Counted from the first letter of the stretch, positions 8,251-15,886 are shown. The stretch is 19,536 nt of DNA from UBA5078 sp963977405 (GCA_963977405.1 CAXBOY010000057.1:1-19536), one strand, 5' to 3'. Notes: generated by a model from the sequence alone, not told the origin. Translations and numbers: made by a program.

Positions 8251-9173
8251 TACGCTTCCTCCACTAGTTTTACGAATATATCTTCCAAGGATCTTTGCGT
8301 AGTGCGCATGTCCTTGAAGCGAATGCCGGCATCGCGCAGCTCTTCCATCAAGTTGGTAATTCCAGTGTGCTCGCCCTGGGTATCATAGGTGTAGGTGAGT
8401 GTCGCGCCGTCCGCGGAAACCTCTAGATTGAGCGCTAACAGACTCTCCGGCAGGCTTGCCAGTGGCTCCACTAGATCTAGAATCAATTGCTTCTTACCTA
8501 ATTTGCGCATCAATTCGTCTTTCTCTTCTACCAGGAGGATCTCGCCCTTGGTGACTATGCCGATGCGATCGGCGATCTCTTCGGCCTCTTCGATATAATG
8601 AGTAGTCAAGATAATGGTCACGCCAGAGTCGCGCAGCTTGCGCACCAGCGCCCACATATCCTTGCGTAACTCCACGTCTACCCCAGCGGTCGGCTCATCG
8701 AGAAAGAGGACTGTCGGCTCATGAGCAAGTGCCTTGCCGATCAGCACTCTGCGCTTCATGCCGCCAGATAACTCAATGATCCTATTGTTTCTCTTATCCC
8801 ACAGAGATAGGTCTTTGAGGACGCTCTCGATATAGGCAGGGTCGGGCGCTTTGCCGAACAGCCCACGGCTAAATGATAGGGCCGCGAACACCGTGGAGAA
8901 GGAATCAATAGTAAGTTCCTGCGGTACCAAACCAATCATCGAACGTGTGGCGCGAAAGTCAGTGATGATATTTTTACCATCAACCAATACTTCGCCCTGG
9001 CTAGGATTTACGATTCCACAGATCACGGAAATTAACGTGGTCTTACCCGCACCGTTGGGTCCGAGTAACGCAATGATCTCGCCCTTCCTGATTTCGAGAT
9101 TGATATCCTTGAGCGCTTTAAACCCATCGTCATAGGTTTTCGATAAGTGACGAACTGACACAATAGACTGCAC
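8250..9173 (-). CDS. ABC-2 type exporter ATPase (YadG-like)
   Basis: A 307-residue cytoplasmic ATPase: Walker A GPNGAGKTT (38-46), Q-loop around VPQE (83-86), signature LSGGM (135-139), Walker B VLFLDE (155-160) and switch His192. The last 90 or so residues form the regulatory tail found in ABC-2/CcmA-type ATPases. The start is GTG at 9173, two bases after the radA stop, with AGAGG seven bases upstream; no ATG fits the conserved N-terminus better. The tight spacing to radA implies one transcript. Its partner is the permease that follows. Confidence 0.93.
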   Translation of the reverse strand: MQSIVSVRHLSKTYDDGFKALKDINLEIRKGEIIALLGPNGAGKTTLISVICGIVNPSQGEVLVDGKNIITDFRATRSMIGLVPQELTIDSFSTVFAALSFSRGLFGKAPDPAYIESVLKDLSLWDKRNNRIIELSGGMKRRVLIGKALAHEPTVLFLDEPTAGVDVELRKDMWALVRKLRDSGVTIILTTHYIEEAEEIADRIGIVTKGEILLVEEKDELMRKLGKKQLILDLVEPLASLPESLLALNLEVSADGATLTYTYDTQGEHTGITNLMEELRDAGIRFKDMRTTQRSLEDIFVKLVEEA

Positions 9174-9175
9174 GT

Positions 9176-10555
9176 TTATACCTCTGCAACTGCTTCGATA
9201 GCCTCTGCCAACCTGGCGACGCCGATAATGGTCATGCCGTCGATGCCGCCTCGAGGCACGTTTGCCTTGGGCACGATAGCACGCTTGAATCCGTGTTTGG
9301 CCGCTTCGTACAGGCGCTCTTGACCGCTAGGAACGGGGCGAATCTCCCCCGCTAGGCCCACCTCGCCAAACACGACTAAATCTTGCGGCAAGGCTTTGTC
9401 TCTAAAACTCGATACGATGGCCAGAATGAGTGCGAGATCCGCGCTTGTTTCAGTGACCTTCACTCCGCCGACAACATTGACGAAGACGTCTTGATCGGCC
9501 ATGTACAGACCACCATGACGATGCAGAACTGCTAACAACATCGCCATGCGGTTTTGATCGAGGCCAACCGCAAGCCTGCGCGGATTACCCAATTGTGTGC
9601 CATCTACGAGCGCTTGTATTTCAACCAATAGGGGCCGGGTGCCTTCCCAAAGTACCATCACCACCGAGCCGGCACTCTCATCTTCTGTACGCGCTAAGAA
9701 GATTGCAGAGGGGTTCTTCACTTCCTTTAAGCCCTTCTCCGTCATCGCAAACACGCCGAGCTCGTTGACGGCACCGAAGCGGTTCTTCTGGCCACGCAGG
9801 GTACGATATTTATTGTCACTGCTCCCGTCGAGCATCAGGAAGCAATCGATCATATGCTCCAAGACCTTCGGCCCGGCCAAATTACCGTCTTTAGTGACAT
9901 GCCCTACGAGAAATAGGATGGTGTTGGTCTGCTTAGCATATTGAATAAGGTATGCAGCACACTCGCGCACTTGCGACACACTGCCCGGCGCTGAGGCGAT
10001 GTCAGCGCTGTGCATGACCTGAATAGAATCCACCACGAGCAATTGTGGCTGATGCTGCTGGGCCACCTGACAGATCTTCTCGACATTGGTCTCGGCCAGC
10101 ATCTTCAGATTCTTCTCCGGAAGACCGAGTCGTCGAGCACGCATGCCAACCTGTTGCAGAGACTCCTCGCCGGTGACATAGAGCGCGCTGGTGTTCTGCG
10201 CTAGCAAACACATCACTTGCAACAACAAGGTACTCTTTCCAGCCCCAGGGCTGCCGCCGATGAGAATCGCGGAACCCGGTACAAGGCCACCGCCCAATAC
10301 TCGGTCCAGCTCTGCGATAGTACTGGAAAGCCGAGGCACTGCCTCGAGATCGATCTCGGAGAGGTCTTGCACACCCGAAGTAGTGCCTGCATAACCCTGC
10401 TTGCGAAAGTCCGGTTTTGCAGCAGGCGAGGCGGCACTGCCAAGACTAATTTTTGACAGGGTGTTCCATTCTTTACAGGAGGCACACTGCCCCTGCCACT
10501 GCCCATGTTCGGCACCGCACTCTGTGCAGACATAGGCGTTCTTCACCTTCGCCAT
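9176..10555 (-). CDS. radA: DNA repair protein RadA (Sms)
   Basis: A RecA-related, DnaB-type helicase that promotes branch migration of recombination intermediates. The 459 residues show the full family layout. A C4 zinc finger at the N-terminus has Cys10, Cys13, Cys24 and Cys27. A RecA-like ATPase core has Walker A GGSPGAGKST (100-109) and Walker B LLVVDS (172-177). The RadA-specific KNRFG motif (257-261) follows, and then a Lon-protease-like domain (about 290-459) that lacks protease activity in this family. The ATG at 10555 is preceded by AAGGGAA. It lies 34 bp behind alr and 2 bp ahead of the exporter ATPase gene. In Pseudomonas genomes I know, radA is not next to alr, so this linkage is a local feature. 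Confidence 0.97.
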   Translation of the reverse strand: MAKVKNAYVCTECGAEHGQWQGQCASCKEWNTLSKISLGSAASPAAKPDFRKQGYAGTTSGVQDLSEIDLEAVPRLSSTIAELDRVLGGGLVPGSAILIGGSPGAGKSTLLLQVMCLLAQNTSALYVTGEESLQQVGMRARRLGLPEKNLKMLAETNVEKICQVAQQHQPQLLVVDSIQVMHSADIASAPGSVSQVRECAAYLIQYAKQTNTILFLVGHVTKDGNLAGPKVLEHMIDCFLMLDGSSDNKYRTLRGQKNRFGAVNELGVFAMTEKGLKEVKNPSAIFLARTEDESAGSVVMVLWEGTRPLLVEIQALVDGTQLGNPRRLAVGLDQNRMAMLLAVLHRHGGLYMADQDVFVNVVGGVKVTETSADLALILAIVSSFRDKALPQDLVVFGEVGLAGEIRPVPSGQERLYEAAKHGFKRAIVPKANVPRGGIDGMTIIGVARLAEAIEAVAEV

Positions 10556-10589
10556 GCTGTTCCCTTACTTTGTGTTGCCAAGCACTGCC

Positions 10590-11750
10590 TCACACGTAAA
10601 TATAGTGTATCCGACGTGTCACCTGACAGAATAGTTCATAGGCGATCGTATTGCAGCACTGTGCGATCTCGTCGGCTGGCAAGCCTTCTCCCCAGAGAAT
10701 GACCTCGTCACCCACCCGCGCATCGGGGCAATCACTCAAATCCACAATCGTCATATCCATTGATACACGGCCGCAAAGCGGTGCTCGTTGTGGCTCAGCC
10801 CCTTTCTTCCCGCTACACTTAATCAAAACTGGCGTGCCTGCAGGCATGCGCCGTGGATAGCCATCACCATAACCGATCGATATGATACCAATTCGTTGTT
10901 CGTTCTCGCACACATAGCTTGCGCCATAGCCGATGCTCTCTCCTGCAGCGACGGTCTTGATAGCGATAAGCCTAGCTCGCAGCGTCATGACTGGCGCTAT
11001 ATCCCTTTCAATCGCGTTCTCGCCGGCGACGGCAGTACCGCCATAGAGCATGATGCCCGGACGCAACCATTGAAAATGTGACTCCGGCCACTGCTGAATA
11101 GCAGAGGAGGCCGCGAAGCTAATCTCTCGCTTGTCTGCTGCCACACCCGCATCTTCGAGTATTTTGTTTAATTGGGCGAGCTGGCGCTCTGTCATATCGC
11201 TCGCTTTGTCATCGGCGCAAGCGAAATGCGACATGACGACAAGTTTGTGCACGTGGACGTGCCAGTTTAAGGCTTGCCATGCCTGCTTAAACTCAGAGGC
11301 CGAGAGGCCGAGCCTGTGCATACCGGTATCGATCTTTAACCAAATTGTTAGTGGCGTGCTTAGCGACCTAGCCTCGAAAAATGCCTCCAAGAGCGCCAGC
11401 TGAAAAGGCGAATGCACCACTAGCGCAAAATTGTTCTCCACTGCTTTACGCAGATGAGCGGCGTTGAATACGCCTTCGAGAAGTAGAATGGGGGTACTGA
11501 TACCTGCTTGTCGCAACTCTAATGCTTCGTCGATGCTGGCCACGCCGAAGCAGTCGTCATCGCGCAACTGTCCGCGCAGCGTTTGCGCCACGGCGATGGC
11601 GCCGTGTCCGTATGCGTTGGCCTTCACAACGGCGACGATAGCCGCCTCGGGATTGTAGGCGCGCGCCTTGGCAAAATTCGCGAGTAAAGCCCCTAAGTCG
11701 ATCGTGGCCCAGGCGCGAGAATCATTCGCGTTGGGTATAGCTTTCATCAT
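10590..11750 (-). CDS. alr: Alanine racemase
   Basis: A PLP-dependent enzyme interconverting L- and D-alanine for peptidoglycan precursors. The 386 residues carry the Schiff-base lysine in VVKANAYGHG (Lys43), the opposite-face catalytic tyrosine in IGYGASY (Tyr275), and CGRVSMD (326-332) in the C-terminal beta domain. The family is usually about 355-370 residues; the extra length sits partly in a Lys/Gly-rich insertion near 319-331. The start overlaps the end of dnaB by 29 bp. Two ATG codons are adjacent (11750 and 11747); the second has the better spacing from AGG. The alr-dnaB pairing is standard in gammaproteobacteria. Confidence 0.97.
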   Translation of the reverse strand: MMKAIPNANDSRAWATIDLGALLANFAKARAYNPEAAIVAVVKANAYGHGAIAVAQTLRGQLRDDDCFGVASIDEALELRQAGISTPILLLEGVFNAAHLRKAVENNFALVVHSPFQLALLEAFFEARSLSTPLTIWLKIDTGMHRLGLSASEFKQAWQALNWHVHVHKLVVMSHFACADDKASDMTERQLAQLNKILEDAGVAADKREISFAASSAIQQWPESHFQWLRPGIMLYGGTAVAGENAIERDIAPVMTLRARLIAIKTVAAGESIGYGASYVCENEQRIGIISIGYGDGYPRRMPAGTPVLIKCSGKKGAEPQRAPLCGRVSMDMTIVDLSDCPDARVGDEVILWGEGLPADEIAQCCNTIAYELFCQVTRRIHYIYV

Positions 11751-13131
11751 AATCCTGTCGCGCTAGATTCTCGAAGCGAGTGAACTGTCCTACGAAGCCA
11801 AGTCGCACAGTGCCAATTGGACCATTACGCTGCTTGCCAATGATGATCTCGGCCACGCCCTTATCCGGCGTGTCCTCGTTATAAACCTCGTCGCGATAGA
11901 CGAAGGCGATGATATCCGCGTCTTGCTCGATCGCGCCTGATTCACGCAGGTCTGACATGACAGGCCGCTTATTGGGGCGCTGTTCCAGACCTCGGTTAAG
12001 CTGAGAAAGGGCGATCACGGGACACTGAAACTCTCGCGCCATGGTCTTGAGGGAGCGCGAGATCTCGGAGATCTCCCCCACGCGATTATCGCCGAAGCCC
12101 TTGATCTGCATGAGCTGCAAATAGTCGACTACGATCATGCCGATCTCGCCATGTTCACGCATCACCCGCCGAGCGCGCGAACGCATCTCCATAGGGCTAA
12201 GGCCAACGCTATCGTCGATCAGTAGCGGTTTGTCCTTGAGCTTGCTAACAGCCGCCGTGAGCTTGGGCCAGTCCTCGTCTTCCAATTGACCGGTTCGTAG
12301 GCGACGCTGATCGATCTTGCCGATGGAGCTGATCATCCTGAAGATAAGGCTCTCGGCTGGCATCTCTAGCGAGAACACCAACACTGGCTTATTGGCCAAC
12401 ATCAACGCATTCTCCGCTAAGTTCATCGCGAAAGAGGTCTTACCCATGGAGGGACGCCCGGCCACAATGATCAGATCAGACTTCTGCAAACCGGAGGTCT
12501 TCTCGTCTAAGTCTTTAAAGCCTGTTGGTAAACCTGTAAGCGCACCCTTGGATTTAAATAGCTCATCGACACGGGTTACCGCCGCTTGGAGCAGAGGATT
12601 GATCGGCTGCGGACCACCGTCTTTAGGGCGGTCGTCGGCTATCTGAAACACCTTCTGTTCGGCTACATCTAGCACATCGTCGGCGCGCTGACCTGCAGGA
12701 TTGAAGCCGCTATCGGCGATCTCATAAGCCACGCGAATCAGTTTACGCAGCTTGGAGCGCTCTGCAATGATGTCTGCATAGGCCGAGATATTGGCTGAAC
12801 CGCGAGCATTACTGACTAGGTCACTTAGGTATTCGATACCGCCTGCACTATCTAGCTCACCAAGACTGTCGAGTGCTTCGACCAAGGTCACTACGTCGAG
12901 AGGTTTGTCTGCCTCGGTCTGGGTGAACATCACTCGGTAAATGAGTTGGTGCTCGTGGCGGAAAAAATCCTCGTCGATAATCTTCTCGACGACTGTGTCC
13001 CAAACGGAATTGTCCAGCATCAAGCCACCCAGCACAGCCTGCTCGGCTTCCACCGAATGCGGCGGCACCTTCAGCGATGCTAGCGAGCCAGCATCGAGTG
13101 GCTTGCGGTCTTTTTTTGACAATTCGGACAT
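11722..13131 (-). CDS. dnaB: Replicative DNA helicase DnaB
   Basis: The hexameric 5'-3' helicase of the replication fork, 469 residues, full length. The N-terminal DnaB domain (about 22-125) carries PPHSVEAEQAVLGG, followed by the linker helix that meets the primase. The RecA-like motor has Walker A GRPSMGKT (225-232), SLEMP (254-258), Walker B VVDYLQLM (334-341) and the LSQLNRGLEQR stretch with the finger residues. No intein or insertion is seen. The ATG at 13131 has no recognisable Shine-Dalgarno, and a strong terminator ends only 23 bp upstream, so the 5' leader must be very short unless transcripts read through from rplI. Confidence 0.98.
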   Translation of the reverse strand: MSELSKKDRKPLDAGSLASLKVPPHSVEAEQAVLGGLMLDNSVWDTVVEKIIDEDFFRHEHQLIYRVMFTQTEADKPLDVVTLVEALDSLGELDSAGGIEYLSDLVSNARGSANISAYADIIAERSKLRKLIRVAYEIADSGFNPAGQRADDVLDVAEQKVFQIADDRPKDGGPQPINPLLQAAVTRVDELFKSKGALTGLPTGFKDLDEKTSGLQKSDLIIVAGRPSMGKTSFAMNLAENALMLANKPVLVFSLEMPAESLIFRMISSIGKIDQRRLRTGQLEDEDWPKLTAAVSKLKDKPLLIDDSVGLSPMEMRSRARRVMREHGEIGMIVVDYLQLMQIKGFGDNRVGEISEISRSLKTMAREFQCPVIALSQLNRGLEQRPNKRPVMSDLRESGAIEQDADIIAFVYRDEVYNEDTPDKGVAEIIIGKQRNGPIGTVRLGFVGQFTRFENLARQDYDESYTQRE

Positions 13132-13154
13132 GGGAGTTCACTAAAGAATATTAC

Positions 13155-13191
13155 AAAAAAAAGCGCCATCATCCCGAGGGATAACAGCGCT
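13155..13191 (-). terminator. Rho-independent terminator after rplI
   Basis: On the minus strand, arms at 13191-13178 and 13175-13162 pair over about 13 positions, three of them G-U. The loop is tight (CTCG) and an unbroken run of eight T follows (13162-13155). It lies 71 bp past the rplI stop and closes the ribosomal-protein operon before dnaB. Confidence 0.9.
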
Positions 13192-13261
13192 CCATTGTCA
13201 CCTATTGTCCGCTCAGCAACAACCGCATATTGCGAATGCTGTGACCGAATTCAATAGCGAA

Positions 13262-13711
13262 TTATGCTGGCACGATAGCCAGTGTAATGATTTCTTCTAC
13301 TTCGTAGCCGAGGTCGATGCTGATCTCGTACTCGCCGACATCGCGCAGTGCGCCGTTTGGCAGACGCACTTCAGCCTTGCTCAGCTCTTCGCCTGATGCA
13401 GCAGAGACTGCTTCAGCGATGTCACGAGTGCCGATAGAGCCGAACAGCTTGCCTTCTTCACCAGCGTTAACTGCCATAGTAACGCGAAGACCTTTCAGCT
13501 TCTCAGCGCGTACCTGCGCAACGGCTACCTTCTCGTTGTGCGCTGCGAGCAGCTGTGCACGACGAGTCTCGAAGTTATCCAAGTTAGTCTTAGTGGCAGG
13601 GATCGCCTTACCAGTCGGGAATAGGAAGTTACGAGCGTAACCAGCCTTTACCGAAGCAGTATCGCCCACTGCGCCAAGCTTGCCCACTTTCTCCAATAGA
13701 ATGACGTTCAT
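13262..13711 (-). CDS. rplI: 50S ribosomal protein L9
   Basis: A 149-residue L9, the usual length (149 in E. coli). The N-terminal domain has MNVILLEKVGKLG and VKAGYARNFLFP (21-32), the rRNA-binding segment. A long connecting helix (about 45-75) leads to a C-terminal domain starting near KLFGSIGTRDI. It binds the base of the L1 stalk region of 23S rRNA. GAGGAA lies eight bases before the ATG. It is the last gene of the rpsF operon, 98 bp behind the DUF2232 gene and followed by a terminator. Confidence 0.98.
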   Translation of the reverse strand: MNVILLEKVGKLGAVGDTASVKAGYARNFLFPTGKAIPATKTNLDNFETRRAQLLAAHNEKVAVAQVRAEKLKGLRVTMAVNAGEEGKLFGSIGTRDIAEAVSAASGEELSKAEVRLPNGALRDVGEYEISIDLGYEVEEIITLAIVPA

Positions 13712-13809
13712 CTTTGCTTCCTCATTAAAATCTGCGTGTATTCTTAAATTCGTTTAAGCGCTGAGCGCCTGCTTTGACTCGCTTTGCGTTTGCCTTAATC
13801 CATTGCGCC

Positions 13810-14661
13810 CTATTCGCGAGGACGTACCCTCGACCGAAAGTCATACCAGCTGTCTGCTAAAGCGGCGAGTGCCAGAAGCTGGAACATCACCGGGCTAATC
13901 AGGGCTGAGTAAAAAATCACCAACACCGCAGTGGGCAACTTCCTTCGGCCTACCAGGCCATGCACTAAGGCAACGCCTGCAACCAGCAGCGGCATCAAGA
14001 AGAACAGAGCGAGCTGCTGTAATACTGGCGGACCGTAATCTGCCAATATGAACATCAAAAACATTACTGCACTGGCCTTCCAGCCGAGCCGCAGTTGGTG
14101 AAATTCCTCGCGGAAGCCACCGGGATTGAACAAGCCTGCTTGCCAACTGCGCGCCAACATCAGCAGCGCAATCGAGAAGAACACCACCATAGTGCCGAAC
14201 ACCATCAGTAACCACTGATGCAATTGTTCCGGCGCGGCGAATATCACCTGACCCTGTAGCTCTGGGTTATTCGCCAGTTGCTCCATGAGCGTAGTGACTT
14301 GTTCTTCCATCAGAGCAAGAAACGCCGGCTGCAAAGACAGGCCCAATTGCGCGCCGAAACCGACGCCAATAGAGGCAATTAGCGTTGCCTCCCAAGAACC
14401 TGTGCTGCGCAAGACTAATGCCAGCACCGCAATCCCTAACATTAACAATAGGGGAATCATCTCCCCTAGGATCGCCCAACCCAGCGCCGGTAATAAGGCC
14501 CAAGCTAAAACGATCATGGCCTCTGACTTGCCGTGACGCAGGGCTACTAGAGCAACTACCGGTGGGCTCAAGAAATTGACCACCGGTAAAAACCCGAGAA
14601 GTACTGCCGCCAGGATTGCCTGACGACGCCCTGACATCGCGAACTGGGCCAGCGCCCTCAT
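13810..14661 (-). CDS. DUF2232 (YybS-like) integral membrane protein
   Basis: A 283-residue, strongly hydrophobic protein with about eight membrane segments. They fall near 14-40, 47-64, 67-84, 90-110, 149-170, 196-208, 214-235 and 244-268, with a soluble stretch at about 115-145. I see no catalytic or binding motif. A membrane protein of this kind sits between rpsR and rplI in Pseudomonas, and YybS lies near rplI in Bacillus. The link with S18 and L9 is thus widely kept although the role is unknown. GGAG lies six bases before the ATG. The gap to rpsR (57 bp) holds a strong hairpin. Confidence 0.85.
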   Translation of the reverse strand: MRALAQFAMSGRRQAILAAVLLGFLPVVNFLSPPVVALVALRHGKSEAMIVLAWALLPALGWAILGEMIPLLLMLGIAVLALVLRSTGSWEATLIASIGVGFGAQLGLSLQPAFLALMEEQVTTLMEQLANNPELQGQVIFAAPEQLHQWLLMVFGTMVVFFSIALLMLARSWQAGLFNPGGFREEFHQLRLGWKASAVMFLMFILADYGPPVLQQLALFFLMPLLVAGVALVHGLVGRRKLPTAVLVIFYSALISPVMFQLLALAALADSWYDFRSRVRPRE

Positions 14662-14679
14662 ACTTTTCTCCGCACTACT

Positions 14680-14702
14680 GCGAACGCGGCTAGCCGCTTC
14701 GC
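14680..14702. other. Intercistronic hairpin between rpsR and the DUF2232 gene
   Basis: GCGAA-C-GCGGC (14680-14690) pairs with GCCGC-TTCGC (14693-14702): ten pairs, one bulged base and a two-base loop. A further T-A pair (14679/14703) extends it. No T-run follows on the minus strand, so it is unlikely to be an intrinsic terminator. It may be an mRNA processing or stability element that tunes expression of the membrane protein relative to S18. Confidence 0.55.
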
Positions 14703-14718
14703 ATGATTCTCAACGGAA

Positions 14719-14949
14719 TTAAGCAGTATGGCTGTCTGTATACGGAATCAGAGCCAAATGACGTGCGCGCTTAACCGCAGTCGCCAATTGACGCTGGTAA
14801 CGCGCCTTAGTACCAGTGATACGACTTGGTACAATCTTGCCAGTTTCAGACACATACGCCTTCAGTGTTTCGATATCTTTGTAATCAATCTCAATGGTGC
14901 CTTCTGCGGTGAATTTGCAGAACTTGCGTCTACGGAAAAAACGAGACAT
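14719..14949 (-). CDS. rpsR: 30S ribosomal protein S18
   Basis: A 76-residue S18 of normal length (75 in E. coli), with the basic N-terminus MSRFFRRRKFCKF, then FTAEGTIEIDYKDIETLKAY and the conserved SRITGTKARYQRQL stretch (42-55). It binds 16S rRNA as a heterodimer with S6, whose gene lies just upstream. AAGGAA precedes the ATG by six bases. There is no priB between rpsF and rpsR, unlike in enterobacteria. The 83-bp gap to rpsF contains a small perfect hairpin (CGCGCA 15005-15010 with TGCGCG 15016-15021). Confidence 0.98.
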   Translation of the reverse strand: MSRFFRRRKFCKFTAEGTIEIDYKDIETLKAYVSETGKIVPSRITGTKARYQRQLATAVKRARHLALIPYTDSHTA

Positions 14950-15032
14950 GTTGGTTTCCTTTCAGTAAGTTTGGTGTGCTTTTCAGCTGCCCTTTGCCTT
15001 TTGCCGCGCAACGAGTGCGCGAAGGCTCAAAA

Positions 15033-15557
15033 TCAATCCTTGGAATCGTCAGAATCCTGATCGTCGTCTTGATCGTCGCCCGAATCATCAGAATCATCTA
15101 AGTCTTCTACTTCATCTTCGTCGCTCTCAGCGGCTTCGGCATCCGCTTTCGCTTCTGCATTAGCGGCATCACGAACAGCGGCATCTTCTTCAAGCTTGCG
15201 CTTCTGCTCTGCACGCGCACGACGCTCACGGCTTTCGCGCTCGCCCTTCAGAATCAAAGACTCTTCAGTGACAGGACCGGACATCTTCATGACGAGGTTA
15301 CGGATGATCGCATCGTTGTAGCGGAACAAAGTGGTGATTTCTTCCAACACTTCGCTGCCACACTCAACATTCATAAGAATGTAATGCGCTTTGTGGATTT
15401 TATTGATTGGGTAAGCTAGCTGGCGACGGCCCCAGTCTTCAAGACGGTGAACTGTGCCACCACTATCTTTTACCATCTGGGTGTAGCGCTCTACCATGCC
15501 CGGGGTTTGGTCGGACTGGTCTGGGTGTACCAAAAATACAACTTCATAATGTCTCAT
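15033..15557 (-). CDS. rpsF: 30S ribosomal protein S6 with a long acidic C-terminal tail
   Basis: Residues 1-100 are a standard S6 core: MRHYEVVFLVHPDQS, DWGRRQLAYPINK (41-53) and the RYNDAIIRNLVMK strand. The protein is 174 residues against about 131-140 in relatives I know. After the core comes a charged helical stretch (about 105-144, rich in Arg, Glu, Lys and Ala). A 30-residue end (145-174) follows in which 19 residues are Asp or Glu and most of the rest Ser or Gln. In E. coli, S6 receives extra Glu residues at its C-terminus from RimK; here an acidic tail is encoded directly. AAGGAG lies five bases before the ATG inside a hairpin. It heads the rpsF-rpsR-DUF2232-rplI operon. Confidence 0.97.
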   Translation of the reverse strand: MRHYEVVFLVHPDQSDQTPGMVERYTQMVKDSGGTVHRLEDWGRRQLAYPINKIHKAHYILMNVECGSEVLEEITTLFRYNDAIIRNLVMKMSGPVTEESLILKGERESRERRARAEQKRKLEEDAAVRDAANAEAKADAEAAESDEDEVEDLDDSDDSGDDQDDDQDSDDSKD

Positions 15558-15559
15558 AG

Positions 15560-15582
15560 AGACTCCTTACGGGTTGAAGTCT
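15560..15582 (-). promoter_or_regulatory. rpsF leader hairpin sequestering the Shine-Dalgarno, candidate S6:S18 autoregulatory site
   Basis: On the minus strand AGACTTC (15582-15576) pairs with GGAGTCT (15566-15560), seven pairs including one G-U. The nine-base loop reads AACCCGTAA. The ribosome binding site AAGGAG (15568-15563) is mostly in the right arm. Bacterial rpsF leaders are known to carry an S6:S18-binding structure with a conserved CCG; the CCG in this loop makes it a good candidate. The exact fold is inferred, not computed. Confidence 0.5.
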
Positions 15583-15676
15583 TCTGTCGAACACCGGTTT
15601 GAGAGGCCGCTGCGCAGGAAGACAAGGAGTTAAGGGGGTTTGCCTAAAGACAGCTCCCCGAAATTAAAGAGCGGGC

Positions 15677-15705
15677 ATTCTAGAGAACCGCTGCTCAACA
15701 TGCAA
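15677..15705 (-). promoter_or_regulatory. Sigma-70 promoter of the rpsF operon
   Basis: On the minus strand TTGCAT (15705-15700) and TAGAAT (15682-15677) are separated by exactly 17 bp. Transcription would start near 15669 and give a leader of about 110 nt before rpsF. The spacing, both hexamers and the long leader suit a regulated ribosomal-protein operon. It means rpsF need not depend on readthrough from rlmB. Confidence 0.7.
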
Positions 15706-15770
15706 ACTGTTTTTGGGTGAGGGCTTGTAGCGTGGAGGGCCAGATTCTTTGTAGATCTGTTTCAATTGCA

Positions 15771-15866
15771 CCTAATCGCTTGCAGGGCAAGCTCCTACAG
15801 TCAGAGGTTTCTATCCAAACCGGGCCAGCGCTCTGAGTGTAGGAGCCTGCCCTGCAGGCGATTAGG
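15771..15866. repeat. REPIN: two inverted REP elements with compensatory arm differences
   Basis: The arms 15771-15799 and 15838-15866 are inverted copies identical at 27 of 29 positions. Each arm has its own perfect 6-bp hairpin: GCTTGC/GCAAGC on the left, GCCTGC/GCAGGC on the right. The two differences between arms are the two partners of one base pair, so pairing is kept in both. The spacer continues the palindrome with TCAGAG (15801-15806) and CTCTGA (15831-15836). It begins 20 bp past the rlmB stop. The 329-bp gap 15558-15886 thus holds this repeat plus the rpsF promoter and leader, and no gene. Confidence 0.85.
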
Positions 15867-15886
15867 TATGCTTAACTCAGACTTGG

